A DNA stretch of 64,000 bases from the NCBI GenBank assembly GCA_023374025.1, contig SIJG01000002.1:1988402-2052401 (forward strand), read 5' to 3'. The notes beneath the pieces are model-generated. The model worked only from the letters and a program-made list of their open reading frames with translations, ran no database searches and was not told the DNA's origin. The stretch comes from Heterodera schachtii. Its lineage: Eukaryota; Nematoda; Chromadorea; Rhabditida; Heteroderidae. Within the stretch, counting starts at the first letter, position 1; each line of letters begins with the position of its first letter. This document shows, piece by piece, positions 22,323 to 33,957 of the stretch. A program made the position numbers and the translations under genes.

Positions 22323-23384
22323 GAGCATTTGCTCGAATGTGCTTTATGAGTCCATTCAATTTTGGGCAATAAATGTTTCAAATTTAAAAACTTATTTCAA
22401 ATTAATGTTTTTAAAAAAATAGAATTGAGAAATTCCCTGACAAAATAAACTAAATTGAGCCCCTTTTCCCCCATTTGTCCATCAATTTTTGCACTTTTCT
22501 CTGTTAGGTAACAGCAAAGGTTTACAAAATGTTCTCGGGACTAAAATTTGTCAAGTTTTATTTTGCTTTATTTCTCATCTCGCCTTCTCCGCCCTTTCGG
22601 AATTTCGACGAAATACGAAAAGTGCAAGTGATCAAATCAAAAGCAAAATAAAATTACTTAAAAAATTAAAAGAAAATAATTAGTTAATTAAATTTAATAA
22701 TATTATATATTATTTAAAATATTCGCGATATAATTACAATTTTATATTAATTATATACGTGGTGAGCCGAAGATTAAATGATTAAGCCAAAATTTATGAA
22801 TGCTTCTTATTTATTTTAAAGGAGTCATCATAGCCTAATTGCGCAAATCAAACAAAGCAAACATCTAAGAAAATTCAACTTTTCAACTTCGGCTCGACAT
22901 CTATCTATATGATTAATATAAATTTTACTATGTATCGAATATTTTAAATAAATAAATATATATATATATATTATTAAATTTAATTAACAGAATTATTTTT
23001 GCATTTAATTTTTAAAATTTGCTTTTATTTGATCATTGGCACTTTTCGCACTTCGTCTCAGCACGCTTTTCAACAACCAAATTCAAAAACCTTCTTCGTA
23101 ATACCATCACGGGAAAAGAAAAAATGAATTTGTTGGATAATTATTGTCTTTTCCCTCGGCTTCATTAATCGCATAAATTGAAATCACTTTTAAATATTTC
23201 TTTCACTACAACATTTATTCATTCATTTATTCCGTAAAGTTTGGCATTTTGTCTCTTTCCAATTCATTTCATTCGATGATTCGTCCGTTTTTCTTCCGTT
23301 CGTTTCGTTCGTGCCTTTCTTTTATGCCTTTATGCCTCGCCTCGGCTAAACAATATCTTTGTCAAATTGATCACCACCAATTAA

Positions 23385-25422
23385 CTAATTGCCCACCTTT
23401 TCCGGCGGCGGTGGTGCCGCCGCTTCGGCCGGTGCCGCTGCCGCCTGTCCGTCGTCCGCGGGCAATTGAAGCGGAATGACCGGCACCGGCGGTTTTGCCG
23501 CATCGCCCTCCGCCTTCACCTGCTCCACGTACTTTGGTGGTTCCAAATTTTTCCGGATGTTCTCCAATTCCTCAAATTCTTTGCGGCCCCATTCCGGTGG
23601 CGGTCGTCCGCTGCCGTGCACAATTTTTGGCTCCGGTGTTTCTGCCGGCTTAAACCAAATTAGGGGGGGAGGGCATTTCATTAATTGGAATTCGGGTTTT
23701 AGTTTTGAATGCGGTACTCACGTGTTCGAACAAGTCGCGTCTCTGACCATATCCGCGGAGGTCCGTCTGACGGTCGAATCTTGAAGCCACGCGAACCTTT
23801 GGCTTAAATGCGAGGGATGAAATTGCCATTGAAAAGGAAAAGCTTTACCGGGAAATTGCCGGACGATTCCACTTCCGTGGGGTCCGCGCCCGTCTCCAGG
23901 GCCTTGGCGCGCGCGTGCTGCTTCTGACGCTCGCTGAGCTCTTTCAGCTGAAATTGGGGGGGGGGGGAATTCATTCGATGCCAATGCCAATCTACGCTTT
24001 TTGCTTTGGCATTTACTCACATCGTATTCCTGGCGATCTTTTCGCTTCTCCAAGTCGTACTTTTCGCCCTCTAATTTGACAATGCGCGCGTGCAACTGCT
24101 TGATCTTTGCCTTGATGTCATTGGGCAACATGTTCGACACGTCCACCGGTCGGTTCACAATGGACATGTAATTGCGCTGAATTGGATTCTCACTGTTATC
24201 CCATATATCCCTTGCTTTTCCCCTCCCCTCCAATTGGATGTCCTCCTTACTGTTATCCCATATATCCCTTGCTAATCCCCCCCCTCCCCTTGCTCACTTT
24301 GGCCTCCTCCTGCTGCTCTTTGCTCAGTCCTCGCGGTTTGCTCGTCTGTCCCGGCATTCCCTGCTGTGCGCCCTTCTCGCTTTTCTCGGGAACCACAAAG
24401 TTTTTGCCTGCTCCTTCCGCGTCCGCCGCCACAAATCCGCCAAATCCGCCGGCCATCATCAGGTGGCGCTTCCGCTTCTCCTCGTCGCGCTTCGCTTTCT
24501 CCGCTTCGAGCCGCGCCTTTCGTTCCTCCTGAACGCGTGTCGGCTTATTATATCACTTCATTCTCATCAACTTGCTAATGCCCACTTAAAACTAATTTTG
24601 GCACGCAATGTTAATGCCTGGCCCATGGATCAGTCTGACTGTGCCAACATCCAATCGCCGATCTCTCATTATTGGCTAATGAGTCAATTAGTGAGTTTTC
24701 GCCAATGCTTCACCTCATCCTTCCGCCGTCGGTCCTCGTCTTGGCGCCGTCGTTCGGCGAATTCGGCCTCCTCCTTCTCGCGCTCCGCTCGCCTCTCTGC
24801 TTGGCGTTCTTTCAAAACGCGCAGTTCGTCCTCAACTGCAGCGAGTTCCTGACGGCGTCGCTCGTCATTGTCGCGCATTTTGGCTTCCTCCTCCTCCTCG
24901 TGGCGCTTCTTCACCGCAAGCATCGCCGCTTCCGCCTCCGTCATCGATTCTTCTGCCGGCTTCGGCTGAGGGGGCGGCGCGCGGCGAAGTTGCGCCGTCG
25001 GCGCGACGGACTCCGTAACACTGGTGCGACGAAATTCTCTGAAATGCCCAAGTATGGCTTTCAATTGGTCTCGGTCTTTGACTCTCGCCTGTCCGTCCTC
25101 AAATTCTCGAACCGAGTCTCGAGAGTCACTTCCTCTCTTCCGCCCCTTCCCTTTACCCTTCCTCCTTCCCTCTTCGTCCCTCCCCCTTTTCCTCTTCCTC
25201 CCACATTACTAAATTTTCCCTTCCTTCCCCACTTACTCTTTCGGCGCATCGCCTGCCCCTCCGGGTGACCCCGGTTCTTCTTCTTCCTCCTCTTCCTTTT
25301 CTTCCGCCGGCGGTGCCTCCGCTTCGGCTTCCGGCGCCGGCTCCTCTTCTTTGGGCGGTGCCGGTTCCTGCACGCTCACTTCATCCGCGGCAATGCTTTC
25401 TTCCTCAACCTCTTCGTCGGAA
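23385..25422 (-). CDS. troponin T, copy A
   Basis: Tropomyosin-binding subunit of the troponin complex on muscle thin filaments. Exons found: 25422-25237, 25038-24714, 24528-24298, 24176-24021, 23947-23849, 23802-23722, 23648-23385, about 446 residues plus a missing first exon (the first exon seen starts in phase 2). Order: hypervariable Glu/Pro/Ala-rich N terminus ([14 protein letters not shown]), long Arg/Glu coiled-coil TnT1 region ([19 protein letters not shown] ... [14 protein letters not shown]), the nearly invariant block [18 protein letters not shown] with [19 protein letters not shown] that pairs with troponin I, then [19 protein letters not shown] and an [15 protein letters not shown] region. 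An alternative splice donor (AAG/GTGGGC) just before the stop leaves room for another C-terminal exon. A second copy lies 8 kb upstream on the same strand. Confidence 0.9.
24194..24273. repeat. duplicated 23-nt segment in a troponin T intron
   Basis: The string CTGTTATCCCATATATCCCT continuing TGC occurs twice in the intron between the third and fourth exons of copy A. The intron at the same place in copy B (about 32373-32410) contains a single related copy (CCCATGTATCCCTTGCTTAT), so the element predates the gene duplication and was duplicated afterwards in copy A. Confidence 0.7.
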
Positions 25423-25826
25423 CTTAAGGGAAAATGGATGAGGAGAGAGAACACTGGAAAAGAGAGAGAGTGGAAAAGACAGAGAGACGAGGAAAGAGTG
25501 CGAAAGAAAAAGAAAAAGGCGAAAAAAGAGAGTGTGAGAAGAGAGAGAGAGAGAAAAGAAAGAGAGTGAGAAAAAGTAAAAGCTGAAATGAAATTAATAT
25601 TAATTATTATTTTATTTTATTTTATGTTATTGTTTATTTATCACCTCCTTAATTTCAAATGGCATTTTGGTTTTTTTATTTACACTTTTGCACTGCCGGG
25701 GCTTTTCATGTCAAACGGTGGGAAGGGATAAGCGGGAACAGAAAAATGGGTACCGGGAAAATAGGGATTTGAAAAAGCCGGCCTTCCTTCTCTATAGCGG
25801 CTTTCCCAAAATAAATTCTGATAAAT

Positions 25827-28800
25827 TTAAACACCAAATTTCGGCTTTTGGAAATTTAAACCCACAAATCTCGACTTTTGGTCTAACCCTCCCGCCTCTC
25901 TCCCCGGAATGGCCTTTCCAGCTGACCGATCAGTTCCTCCTCCTCCTTTTCCTTCGCCATTATTTCTCCACCGGGGCACCCATTTGGGCGTCGCTTTGAT
26001 CATTTTGCGCCGCTGTGCCGTCCCATTGGTCTCTCTGTACTGACTGATCAGCCGGTGGTTGACGCGTCGCAGCGCGTGCCGGTGCAGCACAAAGAGCGGA
26101 CTGACCGCGTGCGGACACCGTCCGCTCAGCGTTTTTGTCGCATTGCGAAGCAATCGCCGCAAAAGCATTCGTTTGGTGGACAGAAACTGGGCCCAGTCCA
26201 ATGGGTCCGCCGGGTACAAATCGAACTGCTCGGGCTCGACGAATTGCAGCCAATGCGGCCATTGGGCGGTGCACCGTTTGGCCGCCAATTGGTCGCAAAG
26301 CGAACATTTGACACAAAAAGTGGGCCGAAACAGAAGCCAATCCGGCCGGACGACGTGCCGTCGCACGCGGCGCAACTCATCCAACAAACGCTGGTCCAAC
26401 GCGGCCAGCTCAGTATCGCTCAGATGGCCGGTCATGAGCGACCACAGGTCGGCCCAGCGCCAGCCGGCGCGGCGGCGATTGCTAACGGAGGGATGGGACG
26501 CAAATGGCGAGGCGGAGGAGGCGAGGGATAAAGCATCAGCTGAAGGTGGAAGAGGATGAGGAGGAGAAGCGACGGATGAGCAGCAGGGCTGAACCTCATC
26601 ATGCGGACGACGTGCCGGGGAAGACGAAGCCGACTTAGGCCGATCGGACTGATCGGAGTGCCGCGGGAGAAGCGAAGGGGAAAAGTCACCCGCCGCCGCT
26701 TCTCTCTCCTCCCGGCATTTGCCCTCCTTTTCGCTTTTCTTTTTCTTTTCCCCCGCTTTCTTTTCACTCTGATCCTCTCTTTCTTTTCGCTCTCCTCGTA
26801 CACCACTCACTCTCGTCCTCTGCTTCTCTGCTTGCACACCCTTCACCGTTGTCTCTCTCTCCCTTTGTGTCCTCTTCCCCTTCTCTCTCGTCGTGTTGCT
26901 CTGCTTCTCTACTGGGAATTGTCTCTTAGGCTTTTCCGTTCGTCGCAGATTTCCCCGCAAACTTTGAAGCAGCTCTCGAACTTCTTGTGCTTCTTTGGCC
27001 GGCTTTTTCCGTGTCAGCTGTTCCTTCACCTTCTCTTTGACTTGCTTTTCTTCTCTGTCCGTCTCTCTGCCTTCCTCATTCTCTTCCTCCCTTTCTTTGA
27101 CTCCCTTTTCTTCTCTGTCCGTCTCTCTTTCTTCCTTACTCTCTTCCATTTTCTTTTCCTCCCTTTCTCTTCCCTTCCTCTCTTTCATCGTTCTCTCTGC
27201 CCCACTCTTTTGCTTCCTCACTTGTATTGTCTTTTTCGTTGTTTCTTTATCTTCCGTTGGCATTGTCAGTCGAAAATGTGCTCTCACACTCTTTTCTCCC
27301 TCCTTCTGTCCTTTCTCTTTTTCTCCACTTTCTTTTCCTAATGAGAAACTGCAATGCTGAAGCGACACATTTGCCATTTTTCTGCTTGATTGAGCTTTTT
27401 CTTTTGGCTTTTTCTCTTCCTTTGTCTTTGCCTCTTCTTCCTTCCTCTTTCTCTCTTCCTCGCCTCTTTGCTTTTCTTCTTCCTTCCTTTCTTTCTCTTC
27501 CTTCCTCTTTCTCTCTTCTACCTTTCTATCCTCTTCCTTTCTCTTTGCCTCTTCTTTTCTCTTCTTTTCTTCTTCCTTCCTTTCTTTCTCTTCCTTCCTC
27601 TTTCTCTCTTCTACCTTTCTATCCTCTTCCTTTCTCTTTGCCTCTTCTTCTTTCTCTTCTTTTCTTCTTCTTCCTTCTTTCTCTTCCTTTCTCTTGCCTC
27701 TTCTTCTTTCTCTCTTTTCTTCTTCCTTCATCTTCCTCTCTTCATCTTCCTTTTTCATCACTTCTTCCTCTCTTTTGTGCTCTTCCTCTCTTTCTTCTCT
27801 TCATCTCTTTTCTCTCTTCTACCCTTCTGTTCTCTTCCTTTCTCTTTGCCTCTTCTTCTTTTCTCTTCTTTTCTCTTCCTTCCTCTTCCTCTCTTCATCT
27901 TCCTTTTTCATCACTTCTTCCTCTCTTTTGTGCTCTTCCTCTCTTTTCTTCTCTTCATCTTTTTTCTCTCTTCTACCCTTCTGTTCTCTTCCTTTCTCTT
28001 TGCCTCTTCTTCTTTTCTCTTCCTTTCTTCTTCCTTCTTTCGGTCTTCCTCCCTTCTTTTCTTTATTTCTTCCTTCCTCTTCCTCTCTTCATCTTCCTTT
28101 TTCCTCACTTCTTCCTCTCTTTTCTTCTCTTCATTTCTTTTTTTCTCTTCTTCTTTTATCTTTGCCTCTTCTTTTCCCTCTTTCTTTATGCTGTGTTCTT
28201 TCCTCATTCTTCTCTTCTCTGTTACTATTTTCTCTGCTTTCGCTTCCTTTTCTTTTTCTCTCTCAATTTCAGCGTTACTTCCACCTTTCTCTCTTCACTC
28301 TCTTTGATCTTCTGCTCACACTTTTCTTTTATTCTCTGCTGGCACTTCACTTGTCTCTTCACTTTTTCTGTTTCTTCTTTTTTGTGCAATTTTTCTTCAA
28401 TTCTCACCTCTTCTTTCTCTTCTTCCTTCACTTCTTCCTCTTCCTTCTCGTTCTCATCCTCCTCCTCTTCCTTTTCCTCCTCTTCCTCTTCTTTCTCTTG
28501 CTCTTCTTCCTCCTCCTCATTTATCTTTTCCTCCTCTTCCATTTTCCCTTCCGTCGGTGCCTTTTCTCGTTCTGAATAATCCTCAGAAAGTCCCGAGTCG
28601 GATGAGTCTCTCCGTCCGTTCCCCGCCGCTCCGCCGCCCCTCTTTCTCATCCGTGCCCATTCCGCCTCCAATTCTTCGTCCGCTGCTGCCAGCAGTGCCT
28701 CGTACTGTCTCAGCAGCATTTCCCTCTCCTTCTTTAAGTCGCCAATACCGCGTTTCTTCAGCAGTTCGTCCACCGTTTGATGTGCGTTCAGAAGGCGCTG

Positions 28801-29659
28801 AAAATCGAAGGGATTTTTTCTAATTAGTTGGGGTCATCACCAGAAGAAGTCAAAGCCCTAAAAAGTCGGAAAAGCAATTCCGGGGCCCTAAAAAGGGCGA
28901 TTGGCTTTTCTTCATGCCCTCTGCTCGTCCCATGGGTTTGCCTATGTCCCTCTCACCTCTCTGAACTGCTTGTCCTCGTTGCCCGTGTTCGTCTCCTGCT
29001 TTTCCCTCTCTTTGCCCTCCTCCCAATTTTGGGCTGTTCGGCTTTTCCCTCCTCTCTCATTATTTGTCCCTGTCTTTTGCTGCTGTTGTTGTGCATTTGC
29101 CTTCCGTTCCCGCAAATACGTCGATGCCCATGAGTTTTTCACCGATGGCACTCCCTCTTCCGCCACCTGTTTCGCCACTCTTCCGCACTCCGTACATTTC
29201 CAACAGTTCCTCCATGTCGTGCTCATCCGTCAACGTTTGCTGCTGCGGTTGTTCTCCTGATACTGTTTCGGCTTCCTCTTGCTGCTGATGACCTCCGTCT
29301 CTTTTCTGTTGATGATATTGCGTTTGTATTTTCAGCAAAAAGGGCGAAACGTATTGCTGTGGTTGAGAAGAATGGCCATGGATTGGAGTTGAGGACGAAG
29401 ACGGAACAGAACGAAGAGGAGGACGAACTGTTGAGGAGGATCGTCGTAGGGATGGCGAAGAAGGAAAATGGCGATTGGAAGAACGAACGGAGGACGAAGG
29501 AGAAGCAGAAGACAGGGGGACAGCAGAAGGACGAAACGAATTGGAGGAAGAAAAGCGGGAGGACGAAGAACGATGGTGGGGAAGAGAATGATGGAAATGG
29601 GACGAGGAAGAGGAAGAGGAAGATGAGGGAGCGAGAGGACGACGATTGTGGGGAAACAT
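25827..29659 (-). CDS. unrecognised Lys/Glu-rich protein
   Basis: I do not recognise this gene. A first exon (about 29659-28965) begins MFPHNRRPLAPSSSS, Ser-rich, and ends NEDKQFRE at a good donor (GAG/GTGAGA). After a TTTTCAG acceptor a long exon (from about 28799) starts RLLNAHQTVDELLKKRGIGD, then REMLLRQYEALLAAADEELE, and becomes a very long Lys/Glu/Arg repeat region (28.55-27.0 kb), predicted coiled coil or charged single helix. The last part (26.45-25.95 kb) is ordinary in composition: LSDTELAALDQRLLDELRR, a Cys cluster (FCVKCSLCDQLAAKRC), and LDWAQFLSTKRMLLRRLLRN. The frame changes at about 29.17 kb, 28.28 kb and 27.8 kb without convincing introns, so the model needs transcript support. 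It sits between two troponin T copies, same strand. Confidence 0.5.
27400..28180 (-). repeat. Lys/Glu-coding minisatellite array
   Basis: Imperfect tandem repeats on several scales inside the long exon of the unknown gene. One unit of about 90-100 nt encodes AKRKEEDRKVEERKRKEEKE and is present twice near 27480-27640; a second unit encoding KKEDEERKRKEE recurs near 27750, 27910 and 28100. The opposite strand shows correspondingly long Ser/Leu/Phe frames, which are shadows. Confidence 0.7.
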
Positions 29660-31578
29660 TTAAATCAGAGAGAGAAAGAGAGGGAAATGGGAGAGGTAGG
29701 AGAGCAAGCAGTATCAGAACGAAACGGAGTTGAACAACAACAGAAACAGAAACAAAGGAAAGAGAGAAAAGGAAAAAGGAAAGAGAGAGAAAAAGAGAGA
29801 TAAAGAGAGAGTGTGCCAAGTGACGGACAATGAACGAACTCACTATTGCGATTCCTCTTCAGACATGGCGATGGGGAGAAGGACAAAAGTAGAGGATGAA
29901 GATGAGAAGAGATGGATGAGCTACAGATTCTAAAGTGCAAAATTGGGTAACAAATTTAGGCGAATAAAACTGATTTGTGAGTGGCTTTAGGAGGAGGGAG
30001 GAAAGGCTCTTTTAAGGGGAAAAAGGAACACAAAAAAAACAGAGGGAGGGAAAAGAGAAAAGGGAGGCGAAAGGAGGAAGAGAAGAAGAGGAAGAAGAGA
30101 AGTACAAAAAGGGAAAGGAGGAAAAAGACGGAACAATGGAACACAATGCGGAGAGAAGAAGAACAGCAGAGGAACAATGGGAAAAGAGAAAAAGGAAGAG
30201 AATGGGGAGGGGAGGGGGGAGAAGCCAAGCTAACGGAGGAGGAGGGCACCCATCAAACACTTGGGAGGAGGTGCCGTGACGAGTGGGCCAAGGAATTGGG
30301 AGAAGAACAGCTGATGCTCATTTGTGGCCGAAAGGGAAGAATTGTTGTTCCGACAAAAGGACGCCGGGGGAAGTGATTTGTTTTCGGAATGTTTGAAGCA
30401 AAAATGGCGGGGAAAGAAAGAGAAAGGGGAAAAGCATGGATGAGAGGTGCCAATCAGCGAACGAACGGAGCAAAATGATTATCTTTTTGGCACTTTTTGG
30501 TTGCTTTTGGCGGCACTTTTACGGACGATCAATGGAAAAAAGGGAATAACAAGCGTAAAATAGAAGAAAAAGAACAGAAAAAAGTGGTTTTTGAGACAAA
30601 AAAAAGAGAGAGAAAATAAATGCGCAATTTGAAGGAACAGAAAAACAAACAAACGGAAAAAGAGGGAAAAAGAAGGGGAGGGGAAGAGGGGAGAGCCTTT
30701 GGGAAAAGCCTTTGGGATGAGCCTTTCCTCCCTATCGTCGAATTCGCCCGGGGGGCAATTTGTCCGTTCGCATTTTCTTCCCTTTCTCACCTCTGCTGCT
30801 TCTGTTCCAGTTCTGCTGCGCTTACGATCCGATCAAAGTGCCGAGTTCACGTTCGTGCTCAACAACCGATGGAAGAAGAAGGCCCTGAAGAAACGGACGA
30901 ATTGGACGGATGGGAAAAGTGAAATGAGTGGAGGGAGGGAATGGGAAGCGAAAAGCGGACACAAAAGGGGGAGGGGGGGGGGATTAAGCGGAGGGATTGC
31001 CCGAGGGGACGGCTGTTTGGTTCGGCAGATGGCGAGAGGGGGGGGGGGGGGGATTAACCCACTTCACTTGAACCTGGCAGCCGAGCTGTTTTCAACGCCT
31101 ACGCAAAAGGGGCGGGGGGGGGGGAAGGCGGGATATTTTGAGATTTTGAGCTGATCGGCGGACGGACAAAACGCCAACGGATCAGCGAGAGATTCTACGA
31201 ATGAGTGAGACGGGGGGAGAGAAAGAGGGAAGGGAATGTGGCAAAACAGCCGCAAAACGACACCGAAGGACGAAAAGCAAGAAAGAAAGTTTAACATTGA
31301 AATTGGCTATTAACAATTGCAATGGAACGCATCCATTCATCTCTTTTACATCTCTTCTTCCTTTTCTTCCCTCTTCTTTCTTTCTTCCTCCTTCCATCAT
31401 TCTTTTCCTCTTCTCCATCCATCTCTTCCGTCATTTCTTCCATTTTTCTAATCCCTCTCATCTTTCTTCTTCCTCCTCTGGTCTCTCTTTTTCTTCCCTC
31501 CTCTTCCTCCTCCTCTTCTCTCATCCTTTCTTCCCTCCTCTTCCTCCTCCTCTTCTCTCATCCTTCCTTCTTCATTTC
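29660..31578. other. region between the unknown gene and troponin T copy B
   Basis: Purine-rich simple sequence to about 30.2 kb, then mixed sequence. One short exon-like piece follows a TTCCAG acceptor near 30811 (one frame ends in the acidic string MEEEGPEETDELDGWEK), but nothing around it supports a gene. Poly-G runs occur at 30971-30982, 31038-31051 and 31111-31121, and a CT-rich block at 31340-31570. Confidence 0.4.
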
Positions 31579-33573
31579 TTATGCCTTCGTCGCCCCCTTT
31601 CTCATCATATTCTCGCGCCATCCCGGCTCGTCCGGCCTCGGCACCCGCGCTTTTCCCGTGCCGCCTCCTTCCGCTGGTGCCACTGCCGCTTCGCCTCCTT
31701 CCGCCTCTTTACCCTTTGATGACATTCCGTCGTCCGTTGGCAATTGCATTGGAATGACGCGGACCGGCGGTTTCGCGTCCTCCGCCTTCACCTGCTCTTG
31801 GTACTTTGGTGGTTCCAAATTCTTCCGGATGTTCTCCAACTCTTCCAACTCTTTGCGGCCCCATTCCGGCGGCGGTCGTCCGCTGCCGTGGGCAATTTTT
31901 GGCTCCGGCTTCGGCGGAGGCTGAAAATTGTTTTAAAAAGCCACTTTCAATCCGGCGCCGGATTGTCCTACGTGTTCGAATTTGTCGCGTCTCTCCCCAT
32001 AACCGCGTCGGTCCGTCTGCCGGTCGAATTTGGACGCCACGCGCACTTTGGGCGGAAGGGACTGAATTCTCCTCCATTTCGCTCGGGTCCATTCCGCTTT
32101 CCAAGGCCTTCTGACGCGCGAATTGCTTCTGACGTTCGCCCAATTCTTTCAACTGAAATCAAAAGGGGGCCAATTCTTCTGGCATTTATTTGTGTGCCAA
32201 TGCCAACATCGTATTGTTGGCGCTCGTTCTGCTTCTCCAAGTCGTACTTTTCGCCCTCCAATTTGACAATGCGCGCGTGCAACTGCTTGATCTTTGCCTT
32301 GATGTCATTGGGCAACATGTTCGACACGTCCACCGGTCGGTTCACAATGGACATGTAATTGCGCTGAATTGGCACTGTCCTCCCATGTATCCCTTGCTTA
32401 TCCCCCCCTCCCCTTGCCCACTTTGGCCTCTTGCTGCTGCGCTTTGTTTGGCCCTCCGCGCAGCTTTGGCCCCCCGCCCGACTCCGCGTTCTGTCCCAAT
32501 GCGTCGCTGCCCTCCTCCCTTTTTTGAACGACGAAATTGCGTCCCGTCGGCTTTTCTTCGCCGAACCCTCCGACAAACGCACCCGCCATCATATTCTGCC
32601 GCTTGCGCTTCTCTTCTTCGCGCTTTGCCTTATTCGCTTCCGACTTGGCCTTTCGCTCCTCCTGAACTGTTGGCATTTTGCATTAATTTGTAATTATCCG
32701 CCGTTTAAACCCAACATTTCCTAATTGAATTCCCATCGTTTATCCTCCGGTTTTCCGCTCCCTTCCGTCTGATCACTACTGATCAGCCTTCTTCCGCCTT
32801 CCCCGCCCCTCGACCTCTTCTTGGCGTCTTCGTTCTTCGTCTTGGCGTCTCCGTGCTGCCATCTCCGCCTCCATCTGCTTCTGTTCCTCTTTGCGCTTCA
32901 CTTGCCGCTCTCTCAGCTCCACCAACTCTCTGTCCATTTGGTCTTTCTCCTGGCGCCGCTTTTCCTCAAAGTCCAACAGTTTGGCCGCCTCCTCCTCCTC
33001 GTGCCGCTTCTTCGCCGCCAGCATTGCCTTCTCCGCTTCCGTTTGCTCTTCCGGTTCCGCTTCCTTTTGCTGGGGCGGTGGGACGTGTCGCAACCTTGAT
33101 TAAGCGCACGATTAAAAAGACCGATCATTTTGGTCGATCGTTCCCTTTTAGTGAGTGCCGTGCCGTTTCTCTTACTTCGGTTGCTCCTCTTTCGCGAGTG
33201 CGGGCGACCTGCGCAGACGGACCAAAATAACTTTTTGGCACTTTTGACTTACACTTCCGTTGCTGATCCCTTTCGATCAGTCACTGAGCCTTTCCGATCA
33301 GTGATTGAGCCTTTCCGATCAGTCACTGATCCTTTTCGATCAGTGATTGAGCCTTTCCGATCAGTCACTGATCCTTTTCGGTCAGTGACTGAGCCTTTCC
33401 GATCAGTAACTGATCCGGCTGATCCTTTCCGATCAGTCACTGATCCCTTTCTTTCCGCGGTTGACCCTTTCCTTTCCGTTTGTGCTTTTTCTTCCACTTT
33501 TATAGGGGGCACTTCTTCCTTCTTCCTCGTCCTCCTCCACCTCTTCGTCAGTGTATTCTTCTTCTTCGGACAT
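31579..33573 (-). CDS. troponin T, copy B (two single-base frame breaks)
   Basis: Tandem paralogue of copy A with the same exon plan: 33573-33253, 33094-32815, 32661-32422, 32363-32208, 32152-31972 (fusing two exons of copy A), 31920-31579. It starts [18 protein letters not shown], typical of invertebrate troponin T, then carries a repeat of [14 protein letters not shown] absent from copy A. The TnT1 coiled coil, the [18 protein letters not shown] block, [19 protein letters not shown] and [15 protein letters not shown] follow, with a different C-terminal tail ([11 protein letters not shown]). Two places need one base removed to stay in frame: about 33505-33515 (between the acidic start and PPIKVEEKA) and about 32055-32065 (before [11 protein letters not shown]). 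Intact splice sites and strong conservation argue for assembly errors; recent pseudogenisation is the alternative. Confidence 0.8.
33259..33445 (-). repeat. 21-nt minisatellite encoding RKGS(V/I)TD
   Basis: About eight tandem copies of a 21-bp unit in the N-terminal exon of troponin T copy B, each encoding RKGSVTD or RKGSITD. Most units contain the near-palindrome GATCAGTSACTGATC (7-bp arms round one base). Every unit is in the same frame and changes are mostly V/I swaps, so the array appears to be under coding constraint. Confidence 0.85.
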
Positions 33574-33957
33574 TTTTAATTGTGCTGAGGACTGGACTGA
33601 AAAAAGGAAAAATTTGCGATGGTTTTAAAAGTTTAAAAATAAAGAAATTGTTTTAATTAACTAAATCGAATAAATGGAAAATAAAGTGGACGATGTGAAA
33701 AGATGGGAGCGAATGATTGGAAGAGTTTTGACTTAATGGAGGGAATCGGCGGCCGATGGTAAGCAAAAGCAAAGCAAAGCAATGGGAGGGGGGGGGGGGA
33801 GGGGCAGCTGTGAGTGTGTGCAGTTTCACTTTACACATTCCAAACGATGGCCAATCGGCCAATAGCCAATTGAAACAATATGCTGAGCCGAGGATGGCCA
33901 AGAAGAATTGGCAGCAAATGGACCACGAAAAGACGCTCGCCATATGATCGGATGAGG

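Larger units (their letters stand above)
17033..23384. other. gene-poor region upstream of ceh-13
   Basis: More than 6 kb without a convincing gene. 17.1-18.3 kb is rich in G- and C-runs and contains two exon-like pieces (listed separately). 18.4-19.4 kb is AT-rich. 19.4-19.85 kb is a pure CT tract. 20.0-20.8 kb again has poly-G/poly-C blocks. 20.9-23.2 kb is mostly AT-rich with an ATATAT run near 22950. The position directly 5' of ceh-13 makes it the obvious place for Hox enhancers, but none can be proved from sequence alone. Confidence 0.5.

Noticed and set aside
27227..28579. Long open frames of 450, 305 and 293 codons on +
   Set aside because: They are the complement of the Lys/Glu-coding repeat on -, giving Ser/Leu/Phe strings in three frames at once. 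The minus strand has non-repeat flanks with normal composition, so it is the coding strand.
30699..31154. Possible exon VLLRLRSDQSAEFTFVLNNR on +
   Set aside because: Preceded by an acceptor-like TTCCAG but without any other exon, domain or consistent frame; three frames are open. Kept only as a remark.
31579..33573. Calling troponin T copy B a pseudogene
   Set aside because: Only two single-base breaks, intact splice sites, a distinct but well-formed C terminus and a frame-preserving repeat; similar one-base breaks occur in the kinesin gene, so sequence error is more economical.
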